64,000 bases of DNA from JBBROS01 sp038229135 (lineage in GTDB: Bacteria; Pseudomonadota; Alphaproteobacteria; Acetobacterales; Acetobacteraceae): contig JBBROS010000009.1 of NCBI GenBank assembly GCA_038229135.1, forward strand, positions 1-64,000. Direction: 5' to 3'. This document shows positions 9,193 through 16,294 of this stretch, in pieces. Within the stretch, counting starts at the first letter, position 1. Each line of letters starts with the position of its first letter. The notes beneath the pieces were generated by a model. That model searched no databases. It was given only the letters and a program-made list of their open reading frames with translations, and was not told where the DNA came from. Position numbers and translations under genes: made by a program.

Positions 9193-10261
9193 TGAAGGGC
9201 GCGCTGACCAGCGGGGCCGCGGCCTGGGCGAGGATCACGGGCAGGGCGAGGCGCCCCACCCGCGTCGCGTAGCCCAGCGGCCCGAACAGGTGCAGGGGGA
9301 GCGTGCCGCGCGCGATGGTGAGGATGCCGTTGCTCGCCCCGTAGCCTATCACCAGCACCAGCCCGGCCGCCCAGGTCCAACGCCCGTCGCCCAACAGCAC
9401 CATGGGCGCGAGCGCGAGCGGTAGGAGCGCCGCACCGGCCCAGGCGGTCGCCAGCGGCTCCCACCGCCCGCCGATCGCGGCCTGCAGCACGCGCATGCCC
9501 ACCTGCGCCGGCCCGATGAGGGCCACGAGCCCGATCACCCCCTCCACCGGCACCCCCACGCCCAGCAGCAGCACGGGGGCGCTGATGGACATCACGGTCG
9601 CGACCATCGAGCGGATGGTGAAGAACGTCGCCATGCAGGCGAACGGCACGCCGCCGCTCGGGACCGGACCCCCCAGCGCCCGCGCCCCCGGCGCCGCCGG
9701 CGGCACGCCCCGGGGCAGCAGCAGCGCGAGCGGCAGCACCACGACGAGCAGGGTGACGGCATAGGCCACCAGCAGCCCACGCCACCCGAGCTGGGGCAGC
9801 AGCAGCGCGCCCACGGGCCAGCCCAGCGTGCTCGCGAACCCCGCGATCATGGTGATGCCCGTGATGGTCGGCCGCGCCGCAGCGCCCAACGCCCGCCCGG
9901 CCGTGGCGAACCCGGCGTCGTATAGCCCGCACGCCATCCCGAGGCCTGCGATGCACCACCCCGCATACCACCCGGGCAGGCTGGGCCAGGCCGCCATGGT
10001 GGCGAGCCCGAGCGCCTGGAGCACGGCCCCCATCGCCAGCACGCTGCGCCCGCCGATCCGGTCGATCCGGCGGCAGGCCCAGGGCGAGGCGAGCCCGGCC
10101 ACCAGCAGCGCCAGCGAGAACCCGCCCAGCACCGGCGCCGGCCCCACGCCGAACGCGTCCGCCGCGGCCTGCGTGGCGACCGCCGGCACGTAATACGTCA
10201 TCGCCCAGCTCAGGAGCTGCCCGAAGCCGAGCAGCAGGGTGAGGCGGCGCCCGATCGGCAC
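9083..10261 (-). CDS. Major facilitator superfamily transporter
   Basis: Predicted 12-helix inner-membrane transporter of 392 residues. Hydrophobic segments begin at LTLLLGFGQLLSWAMTYYVPAV (cut here to describe TM1), and the loop 2–3 signature region reads RRIDRIGGRSVLAMG. The chosen start is a GTG at 10261, two bases after the stop of the phosphatase gene upstream; no ATG lies nearby. The two genes probably form one transcript. The substrate is unknown. Its end overlaps the convergent S10 peptidase gene by 110 bp. An alternative internal ATG start at MTYY would remove TM1 and is unlikely. Confidence 0.75.
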   Translation of the reverse strand: MPIGRRLTLLLGFGQLLSWAMTYYVPAVATQAAADAFGVGPAPVLGGFSLALLVAGLASPWACRRIDRIGGRSVLAMGAVLQALGLATMAAWPSLPGWYAGWCIAGLGMACGLYDAGFATAGRALGAAARPTITGITMIAGFASTLGWPVGALLLPQLGWRGLLVAYAVTLLVVVLPLALLLPRGVPPAAPGARALGGPVPSGGVPFACMATFFTIRSMVATVMSISAPVLLLGVGVPVEGVIGLVALIGPAQVGMRVLQAAIGGRWEPLATAWAGAALLPLALAPMVLLGDGRWTWAAGLVLVIGYGASNGILTIARGTLPLHLFGPLGYATRVGRLALPVILAQAAAPLVSAPFISDWPARYVFLLLAGLGVAAAAFLVPLGRHGRPAPR

Positions 10262-10263
10262 GG

Positions 10264-11040
10264 CTACAGCAGCGCCGCCAGCGCCCCCGCCACGCCCGGC
10301 GAGGCCGCGACGAGTGGCCCGCCCGTGGCCCGGTGCGCGGCCACGAACGGACTGCACCAGGCCCCGGCCTCCTCGAGCAGCACCAGCGCCGCCGCGCAGT
10401 CCCACAGGTTGATGTGCCGCTCGATGTACCCGTCCATCCGCCCCGCCGCGACGTCGGCCAGCCCGAGCGCGCCCGAGCCGCCCGAGCGCGGCATGGCGCC
10501 GGCCTCCAGCACGCGGCCGACGAGCGCCAGGTAGTCCGGATGCGCCACCCGGGGCGACCAGCCGCACTCGACGATGGCCCGGTCGAGCCGCGCCGTGGGC
10601 GCCGCCCGGAGCGCGAGCCCGTTGCAGGTGGCGCCCGCGCCCGAGGCCGCCTCCCACCGCTCCTGCAGCGCCGGGGCTTCGAGCAGGCCGAGCACCGGCC
10701 GGTCGCCCTCGAGCAGGGCCACGCTCACACACCACCGTGCGGCGCCGCGGGCGAAGTTGCTCGTGCCGTCGATGGGGTCCACGACCCAGGTCAGGGCGCC
10801 TTCGCGGCCGCCCTCCTCTTCGCCCACGAAACCGTCGTCGGGGAACGCGCCGAGCAGCCCGTCCCGCAACAGCCGCTCCACGGCGCCGTCGGCCTCGGTC
10901 AGCCAATCCTGCGCGCCCTTCAGGTGGCCTCCTCCGGCCGGCTGCAGCCGCAGGGCCAGTGCCCCGGCCTCGGTGGCCAGCCGGCGCGCCACGGTCAGCC
11001 GGCTTGACAGGTCGGGCCGGGTGGCTTGGATGGCGCTCAT
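10264..11040 (-). CDS. Inositol monophosphatase family protein
   Basis: Mg-dependent phosphomonoesterase of the IMPase/FBPase superfamily (258 residues). The metal-binding motifs are all visible: GEEEGG near residue 78, WVVDPIDGTSNFARG near residue 93 (written in two parts, WVVDPIDG and TSNF), and the C-terminal LWDCAAA near residue 205. Natural substrates in bacteria include inositol phosphates, 3'-phosphoadenosine phosphates and histidinol phosphate; the sequence does not decide between them. The start MSAIQAT fits the family length, and longer upstream forms would run through the divergent lipoprotein gene. The ATG lies in a CATG tetranucleotide shared with the divergent lipoprotein start. 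Confidence 0.82.
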   Translation of the reverse strand: MSAIQATRPDLSSRLTVARRLATEAGALALRLQPAGGGHLKGAQDWLTEADGAVERLLRDGLLGAFPDDGFVGEEEGGREGALTWVVDPIDGTSNFARGAARWCVSVALLEGDRPVLGLLEAPALQERWEAASGAGATCNGLALRAAPTARLDRAIVECGWSPRVAHPDYLALVGRVLEAGAMPRSGGSGALGLADVAAGRMDGYIERHINLWDCAAALVLLEEAGAWCSPFVAAHRATGGPLVAASPGVAGALAALL

Positions 11041-11392
11041 GCGATCGATCGTCCCTCTGATGGCCGCCAGCCTGGTCCTGCTGGCCGCCTGCGGCACCAC
11101 GCCGAAGCCTGGCCCGGGCACCCGCGCCGCGGACGAGGAAGCCTGCTCCGCCTCCCTGCCGGATGCAGTGGACAAGCGCAACGCCAAAACCATGCTCTCC
11201 TGGGTGGCTGGCCCCGTGCGCCGCTGGGGCCAGATCGACAGCGCCACCACGGCCTGCATGGCCGAACGCGGCCGCGGCACGACCCGCGCCTGCACCGAGG
11301 CCGAACTGCGCAGTGCGCCCGACGCGCTCGGCCCCGTGGTCCGCACCGTGACCGCCAACGGCATACGCTGCACCGACCCCGACCGGCGTTGA
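11039..11392 (+). CDS. Small lipoprotein, function unknown
   Basis: A 117-residue protein with a type II signal peptide: MRSIVPL, a hydrophobic stretch and the lipobox LLAAC, with the acylated Cys near residue 18. The mature part has four more Cys (EEACSAS, TACMAE, TRACTEAE, IRCTD), which could form two disulfides in the periplasm. The family is not recognised. An ATG nine bases upstream (11030) is also in frame. The start overlaps the divergent phosphatase start within CATG, so its promoter must lie inside the phosphatase reading frame. The tRNA-Gly gene begins about 100 bp downstream. Confidence 0.65.
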   Translation: MRSIVPLMAASLVLLAACGTTPKPGPGTRAADEEACSASLPDAVDKRNAKTMLSWVAGPVRRWGQIDSATTACMAERGRGTTRACTEAELRSAPDALGPVVRTVTANGIRCTDPDRR

Positions 11393-11495
11393 AGGTGGCC
11401 GTTGAAGCCGGACGTCGAAGCCGGGCGTCGAAGGCGGGCCTCGAAGCCCCTTGCATCCGCACCGCAACGGGACTAGGACAACGCCCTCGCGGAGC

Positions 11496-11570
11496 GCGGG
11501 CGTAGCTCAGGGGTAGAGCACAACCTTGCCAAGGTTGGGGTCGAGGGTTCGAATCCCTTCGCCCGCTCCA
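11496..11570 (+). tRNA. tRNA-Gly(GCC)
   Basis: A complete cloverleaf of 75 nt including the encoded CCA end. The acceptor stem GCGGGCG pairs with CGCCCGC. The D-arm is GCTC..GAGC. The anticodon stem CAACC/GGTTG has loop TTGCCAA with anticodon GCC at 11528–11530. The T-arm contains GGTTCGAATCCC. It reads GGC/GGU codons, heavily used in this GC-rich genome. It marks the left side of the accessory region 11.6–30.8 kb. I saw no duplicate of its 3' end in the right border sequence. Confidence 0.97.
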
Positions 11571-11630
11571 GTCGGTCGGTAGCCGAACGTCCTCTCCCTC
11601 ATCGTTGGTAATCAGTGGCGCCCAGCACGA

Positions 11631-11750
11631 GTGTCGAACGAGGAGCTGAAGCGTGAGCTGGCGTGGCTCAACGCGAAATTGGCCCAGCACAAGCCGGCCT
11701 CGACCAGACCGGTCATTGAGGGTGCTCCCGAGCCGGACGACGAGACTTGA
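11631..11750 (+). CDS. Possible small protein, 39 residues
   Basis: A GTG-initiated frame (GTG at 11631, TGA at 11748–11750) encodes an amphipathic start, SNEELKRELAWLNAKLAQHK, followed by an acidic tail ending PEPDDET. The composition looks protein-like (heptad-like Leu spacing, Lys/Glu pairs), but the upstream GCACGA is a poor ribosome-binding site. It may be a real small helical protein or a relic. It is the only coding candidate in the 325-bp spacer 11571–11895. Confidence 0.3.
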   Translation: MSNEELKRELAWLNAKLAQHKPASTRPVIEGAPEPDDET

Positions 11751-11758
11751 GCCGGCCA

Positions 11759-11804
11759 GCATGTTCACCACCCAGCAACGACCGTCGATCGGTGGTGAAC
11801 ATGC
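11759..11804. repeat. 14-bp perfect inverted repeat
   Basis: The arms GCATGTTCACCACC (11759–11772) and GGTGGTGAACATGC (11791–11804) are exact reverse complements separated by 18 bases. The element follows the possible 39-codon frame and precedes the convergent end of the FrnE-like gene. It could be a hairpin terminator, a protein-binding palindrome or the mark of a mobile-element end. No T-run follows the right arm. The remaining bases to 11895 show nothing further. Confidence 0.55.
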
Positions 11805-11895
11805 GCACGGGCGGGCTGTGGCCGAGAGCGACTGGCGGCCATGGAGCAGGCGATGTGGTGGTTAGATATCGCCGAGATCCCCTACTTATGAACGG

Positions 11896-12630
11896 TTAGG
11901 TGGAAGCTCCATCGTCTGTTGGGTGCCCACCCCTCGCGCTTCTGGCGCGAGCTCCCTGGACGCTGGCGAGCGCCAAATGCGCGCGAGCAATTATGTCATC
12001 CAGCGATGCGGGATCGGGTACGCGCAGAATGCGTCCGTGGAGGCAGAAGGCGGGCACCGCCGCGATACCGGCCCGTTTAGCAGCGCGGTCGGAGGCGAAG
12101 ACCTCGGCCCTGAAGGCATCCCCGTCGAGCATCGCCCGAACCGCCTGGGCGTTCGCTCCGGTGAAGGCGCCCATCTCTGCCAGCGCGGTGCGGTCGCCGA
12201 TATCCGCTCCTTCAGTGAAAAACGCAGTGGCGAGCTTTTCGGCGAGAAGCGCTGGAGCGGTTTCGCCCTCCACCGCAAGCAGCAGGCGATGCGCGTCGAC
12301 CGCGGATGGGGTGCGCTTGATGCGTTCATAGTTGAAGGCGATGCCCACCGTGCGGCCAGCCTCCACGACACTTGCGTGATACCGACCGGCTGCTTCGCTG
12401 CTGAAGAAGCGTCGTCGCAAGTGCACATCCTGCGGTGTGCCCCCGGCAGGGGCGTCCGCATGCAGGAGATAGGGGCGCCAGACCCAACTGACGGCCAGCC
12501 CGGTCGCGGCAAGCGACCTGCAGGCCTGGTCGAGCCGGCGCCGGGCGATGTAGCACCAAGGGCAGAGAATATCGGCCACGAAATCGAGCGTGACGGCCAG
12601 GCCGGCCTCCAAGGGATCAGCACCGCCCAT
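11896..12630 (-). CDS. DsbA family oxidoreductase, FrnE-like
   Basis: Cytoplasmic thioredoxin-fold protein of the DsbA/FrnE (2-hydroxychromene-2-carboxylate isomerase-like) family, 244 residues. The redox motif CPWC is near residue 23 (ADILCPWCYIARRRL). The helical insertion contains YERIKRTPSAVDAHRLL, and the cis-Pro region reads AAVPAFCLHG near residue 195. There is no signal peptide. The usual role is thiol–disulfide exchange or polyketide-type oxidoreduction; the substrate is unknown. It is divergent from the IclR regulator with only 32 bp between the start codons, so the regulator may affect it. The ATG at 12630 is used. Confidence 0.8.
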   Translation of the reverse strand: MGGADPLEAGLAVTLDFVADILCPWCYIARRRLDQACRSLAATGLAVSWVWRPYLLHADAPAGGTPQDVHLRRRFFSSEAAGRYHASVVEAGRTVGIAFNYERIKRTPSAVDAHRLLLAVEGETAPALLAEKLATAFFTEGADIGDRTALAEMGAFTGANAQAVRAMLDGDAFRAEVFASDRAAKRAGIAAVPAFCLHGRILRVPDPASLDDIIARAHLALASVQGARARSARGGHPTDDGAST

Positions 12631-12662
12631 GCTAGGATGCCTTATTGATCAAAGGGAAACGC

Positions 12663-13457
12663 ATGGACGGAGACGACGGGACGGAACGCGGCAACGCAAG
12701 GGGCACGGTGCGGGCCGTCAGTCGCGCGATCGCTGTGTTGCGCGCCTTCCGCCCGGACCGTGCCTCTCTCGCCTTGGCCGAAGTCGCCGGCGCCGCGCAC
12801 CTCGACCGGGCCACGACCCGGCGCATGCTGGTGACCCTCATCGACGAGGGTCTGGTCCGGCAGGAGCCGGTCGGACAGCGCTATGGCCTGACCCTGCGGG
12901 TGCTCGAGCTTGCAGCCGCAGCCCCCACGGGCGGGCTGCGCGAGGAGGCTCGGCCGGTGATGCGCCGGCTGGCGAAGGCGACCGGAGTCACCGTGTTCCT
13001 GAGCGTTGCCGGTGAGCGAGGCGCCCTCTGCCTGGAGCGGATCGACGGCGACCACCCGGTTCAGGTGAAGTGGTGGGCGGTTGGGACGTACATGCCCTGG
13101 AACTGCGGTGCCGGGCCGCGCCTTCTGCTGGCGCACATGCCGGGTGAGGCTGCGGTCGCGGCGCTGCACCAGGCCGAACCGCTCAACGCCTTCAGCGCAA
13201 CGGACCCCGCGTCCCTGACGCAGCATTTCGCGGCGGTGCGCGCCCGGGGCTACGAGGTCACGATCGACGACGTGGCTGTCGGGCTGAGCGCCGTCGCAGT
13301 GCCGATTACCAACGAGGCCGGCATAGTGGCAGCACTCAGCATCGGCGGCTTGACAGGACGGCTGTTGGACGGGGCCGGCGAGCCCCTCCACAAGGCTGCC
13401 CTGGCCGACGCCGTACGGGAAATCGGGGCCCACCTACCCAGCCATTTCACCTGTTGA
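12663..13457 (+). CDS. IclR family transcriptional regulator
   Basis: DNA-binding regulator of 264 residues. It has an N-terminal winged helix-turn-helix (LAEVAGAAHLDRATTRRML near residues 36–54, then DEGLVRQE) and a C-terminal IclR effector domain (LCLERIDGD, YMPWNCGAGPRLLLAHM, GYEVTIDDVAVGLSAVAVPI). The ATG at 12663 is preferred over an in-frame TTG at 12645 because AAAGGGA lies just upstream of it. It sits directly before the aconitase-like/lyase/ABC operon on the same strand, separated by 87 bp, and is the likely local regulator of that operon. IclR proteins commonly sense the pathway substrate or an intermediate. The operator was not identified. Confidence 0.88.
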   Translation: MDGDDGTERGNARGTVRAVSRAIAVLRAFRPDRASLALAEVAGAAHLDRATTRRMLVTLIDEGLVRQEPVGQRYGLTLRVLELAAAAPTGGLREEARPVMRRLAKATGVTVFLSVAGERGALCLERIDGDHPVQVKWWAVGTYMPWNCGAGPRLLLAHMPGEAAVAALHQAEPLNAFSATDPASLTQHFAAVRARGYEVTIDDVAVGLSAVAVPITNEAGIVAALSIGGLTGRLLDGAGEPLHKAALADAVREIGAHLPSHFTC

Positions 13458-13544
13458 ACGCCGTTTTAAACGTTGTGTTCCGCCGAAGCGTCGCGTTAGG
13501 CTCACCCATAGAACGGGCCCGAACGAGGCTCGGCGGGAGGATCG

Positions 13545-14801
13545 ATGGGCTTCACGTTGGCCGAAAAGGTTCTCGCCCGCGTTTCGGGCAGACCCGGCGT
13601 CCGCGCTGGCGAGGAGGTCATGGCAAAACCGGACTTCGTCGTCGTCTACGATTTCCCCGGCTACACCGACGTTATCTTCCGGCAAATGAAAGAGGATTTC
13701 GGCATCCAGAAGATTGCCGAACCCGAGCGTTTTGCAGTGTTCATCGACCACATGGTCCCCACCGCCACGCCCGCGGAAGAATTGCTGCACATCCAAACCC
13801 GCGAGTGGTGTCGCGAGAACGACGTTGCGCTGTATGAGCGGCGGGGGATCGGCCACCAGGTCAGCGCGGAACTCGGCTATGCCACTCCCGGCGCCTTCGT
13901 GGTGCATTTCGACGGCCATATCAGCCAGCTCGGCGCGTTCGGCACCCTGGCCATCGGGCTCCGGCGCAACATCCTCGAGGCGTTCGTGCGCGAGCGTGTT
14001 TCGCTGAAGGTGCCGGAGACGACGCGCATCAACCTGACCGGCTCGTTGCAGCCCGGTGTCATGGCACGCGACGTGTTCCATCACATCGTCCGCGTGCTTG
14101 GCCCGAGTTCGTGCCGGTTCCAGGTGATGGAGGTCGGTGGCCCGGCCTTGGCCGGCATCTCGATCGAAGGGCGGCAGGTGATCTGCGGTCTCGCGATGTT
14201 CACCGGTGCGATCACCGCCGTCATCAACCCTGACGAACTTACCCTCGGCTACAGCGCCCCGCGGGCCCGTGTGGCGATCGCCCCGGTGTATAGCGACGCG
14301 GACGCGACCTATGCCGCCGTGCACGAGATCGACCTGTCGGCGCTCGAGCCGGTGATCGTCATCCCGCCCAACCCGGCCAACACGCGCAACCTGGTCGACT
14401 ATGCCGGGCTGCAGATGCATTCGGGCTACCTGGGAAGCTGCGCCAGCGGCCGGCTGGAGGACCTGCGCATCGCCGCCCACATCCTGAAGGGACGGCAGGT
14501 GGCCCCCGGGTTCTCGCTGCACGTCATCCCGACCTCGCAGGAGATCATGGCGGCGGCGGCGGCCGAGGGCCTGATCACCACGCTGGTGCAGGCCGGCGCC
14601 TTTACCAGCAGCCCGAGCTGCGACTACTGCTTCGGCCGGATCGGCACGATGTCGCCGGGCCAGCGCGCCGTGTCGACCGGGACGCTGAATGTGTCGGGGC
14701 GCATGGGCAGCCCGGATTCGGAGATCTACCTGTGCAACGCCGCCGTCGTGGCCGCCTCGGCGATCGAGGGGCGGATCGCCGACCCCAGAAAATACCTGTA
14801 G
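13545..14801 (+). CDS. Aconitase/LeuC-superfamily hydro-lyase, large subunit (substrate unknown)
   Basis: Fe-S dehydratase large subunit, 418 residues. It follows the LeuC/dimethylmalate-dehydratase (DmdA) plan: IDHMVPT at 67–73, a DGHI segment at 123–126 where the family has DSHT, the first cluster cysteine in GSCASGR (Cys299), and the CxxC pair SCDYC (Cys359 and Cys362). The 4Fe-4S ligands are therefore intact. The substrate-binding segment that usually reads STSNRNFEGRQG is here STGTLNVSGRMG (377–388): the canonical Arg is Leu381, while the second Arg (Arg386) is kept. GGGAGG four bases before the ATG supports the start. Leucine biosynthesis is unlikely given these changes and the neighbouring lyase and transporter. 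Confidence 0.8.
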   Translation: MGFTLAEKVLARVSGRPGVRAGEEVMAKPDFVVVYDFPGYTDVIFRQMKEDFGIQKIAEPERFAVFIDHMVPTATPAEELLHIQTREWCRENDVALYERRGIGHQVSAELGYATPGAFVVHFDGHISQLGAFGTLAIGLRRNILEAFVRERVSLKVPETTRINLTGSLQPGVMARDVFHHIVRVLGPSSCRFQVMEVGGPALAGISIEGRQVICGLAMFTGAITAVINPDELTLGYSAPRARVAIAPVYSDADATYAAVHEIDLSALEPVIVIPPNPANTRNLVDYAGLQMHSGYLGSCASGRLEDLRIAAHILKGRQVAPGFSLHVIPTSQEIMAAAAAEGLITTLVQAGAFTSSPSCDYCFGRIGTMSPGQRAVSTGTLNVSGRMGSPDSEIYLCNAAVVAASAIEGRIADPRKYL

Positions 14802-14813
14802 CCGGAGCGGCAT

Positions 14814-15335
14814 ATGGCATTAGCACCCATCAGCGGGCGCGTGGCCTGGATCTTCACCGAGGAGAACTTCGACGTCGATCAGATCGTCGGCGTGAAGAAC
14901 ATCAAGATCACCGACGTGGGCGAGCTGTCGAAGCTCGCGATGAAGGCCTACGACCCGGACTTCACCAGCGCCGTGCGGCCCGGCGACGTCGTGGTGGGTG
15001 CGGCGAATTTCGGCTACGGCCACCCGCATTACCCGCCGTTGCGGGCATTGCGTCACTTGGGGATCGCCGCGGTCATCGCCGAGAGCTTCTCGCCCGGCTT
15101 CTGGCGCGGCGAGATCAGCATGGGCACGCCCCTGGTGCCCTGCCCCGGCATCCTCGACTTCGTCCGCCGCTGGGATGAGGTCGAGGTCGACTGGGCCGGT
15201 GGGGTGGTACGCAACCGGAGCAGCAACACGGTTCGCCCGTTCGAGGCCTTGTCGATCGGCGACCGCGAGATGCTCGAGACCGGGGGACTGGTCCCGTACC
15301 TGAAGCGCGCCGCGGGCTCGGAAGTGCGGGCCTGA
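14814..15335 (+). CDS. Aconitase/LeuD-superfamily hydro-lyase, small subunit (active-site loop altered)
   Basis: Swivel-domain partner of the preceding subunit, 173 residues, 12 bp downstream. The fold signature is clear: VVVGAANFGYG at 60–69, then LRHLGIAAVIAESFSPGFWR. The nearly invariant loop NFGCGSSREHAP, which supplies the catalytic Ser and a substrate Arg in aconitase and LeuD, reads NFGYGHPHYPPL here (65–76). Both residues are missing and two His are present instead. The reaction or substrate therefore probably differs from isopropylmalate isomerisation. A divergent DmdB-like subunit is the closest idea I have. Confidence 0.78.
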   Translation: MALAPISGRVAWIFTEENFDVDQIVGVKNIKITDVGELSKLAMKAYDPDFTSAVRPGDVVVGAANFGYGHPHYPPLRALRHLGIAAVIAESFSPGFWRGEISMGTPLVPCPGILDFVRRWDEVEVDWAGGVVRNRSSNTVRPFEALSIGDREMLETGGLVPYLKRAAGSEVRA

Positions 15336-15358
15336 TCACACCAACGAGGAGCCACATC

Positions 15359-16246
15359 ATGGACTCGAGAAAAGTGCTTCGCGAGAAACTGTCGACCCGC
15401 CAGACGGTTTGGTCGGCCGGGGCATATGACGCGCTCAGCGCCAAGATGATCGAGGCGGCCGGGTTCGACGCGCTGCTGACGACGGGCTTCGGCATCTCCG
15501 CGTCGATGCTTGGGCAGCCGGACGTCGAGCTCTATACGATGACGGAGAACCTGAACGTCGTGCGGCAGATCGTGGCCGCGGTGGACATCCCGGTCGTCGC
15601 CGACTGCGACACCGGCTACGGCAACGCCGTCAACGTGATGCGCACTGTGCGCGAGTTCGAGCAGGCGGGCGTCGCAGCGCTGATCCTCGAGGATCAGGTG
15701 GTCCCGAAGCGCTGTCCGGCGATCGCCAACGTGATCGAGGTGCTGCCGATGAACGAGGGCGTGGCCAAGATCCGCGCCGCAATCGAGGCACGGCGCGATC
15801 CGGATCTCGTAATCATCGCGCGCACGGACGCGCCGACCGAGGCCGAGTCGCTCGAGCGAATGCGCGCCTATGTCGAGGCCGGTGCGGACATGGTCCAGCC
15901 GATCTCCAAGACCTTCAAGGACGCCGCAATGCTCAAGCGGTTGAAGCTCGCCGCGGGCGTGCCCGTGTCGCTACAGGTGCTCGGCTGGTTGGAAAATTTG
16001 ACGCCGGAGGAACTCGGTGAGCTGTCCGGCATGGCGACTTTCCCGCTGGTGCCGCTGATGACCGTGGCGCATGCGATGCGCACCAACCTCGTCGCACTCG
16101 CCGCCACGAAGACCACTCGCAACCTGCCGTTGCCGCGGATGGAGCACATGCCGTTCGCCGACCTGCTGGGGTTCGCCAAGATCCAGGACATCCAGCATCG
16201 GCTGCTGCCGGACGCACCGGCCTGGCCTGGCCGCAAGGCCGGCTGA
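15359..16246 (+). CDS. Isocitrate lyase/PEP mutase superfamily C–C lyase (dimethylmalate/methylisocitrate lyase-like)
   Basis: TIM-barrel lyase of 295 residues. The metal-binding DCDTGYG is at 82–88. EDQVVPKRCP contains the catalytic-type Cys119 (KRC, where the family usually has KRCG or KKCG), and IIARTDA lies near residue 157. Presence of the Cys loop separates it from PEP mutase and phosphonopyruvate enzymes. Relatives split 2-methylisocitrate, 2,3-dimethylmalate or oxaloacetate to give pyruvate plus a second acid. An AGGAG-type site precedes the ATG. Placed straight after the aconitase-like pair, it probably cleaves the hydroxy-diacid they produce. No 2-methylcitrate synthase or prpD is present. 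Confidence 0.82.
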   Translation: MDSRKVLREKLSTRQTVWSAGAYDALSAKMIEAAGFDALLTTGFGISASMLGQPDVELYTMTENLNVVRQIVAAVDIPVVADCDTGYGNAVNVMRTVREFEQAGVAALILEDQVVPKRCPAIANVIEVLPMNEGVAKIRAAIEARRDPDLVIIARTDAPTEAESLERMRAYVEAGADMVQPISKTFKDAAMLKRLKLAAGVPVSLQVLGWLENLTPEELGELSGMATFPLVPLMTVAHAMRTNLVALAATKTTRNLPLPRMEHMPFADLLGFAKIQDIQHRLLPDAPAWPGRKAG

Positions 16247-16294
16247 CAACAACGAACATAACGCGTGGCGAACACGCGAACCAGGGAGATGACG

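Noticed and set aside
9083..11467. A single 794-codon minus-strand frame covering the MFS and phosphatase regions
   Set aside because: Only the part after 10261 resembles a protein (MFS). The upstream part is a shadow of the phosphatase gene in another frame, so a fusion is not supported.
11545..11570. tRNA 3' end as an attL site
   Set aside because: No second copy was found near 30.8 kb or at the 21.67-kb junction, and no integrase gene is present, so an integration site is not claimed.
13545..15335. Leucine biosynthesis LeuC/LeuD
   Set aside because: Key substrate and catalytic motifs differ, no leuA or leuB is nearby, and the neighbours are an IclR regulator, a lyase and an importer.
15359..16246. 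2-methylcitrate cycle (prpB)
   Set aside because: No prpC, acnD or prpD genes are present, and the adjacent hydratase does not look like methylaconitate hydratase.
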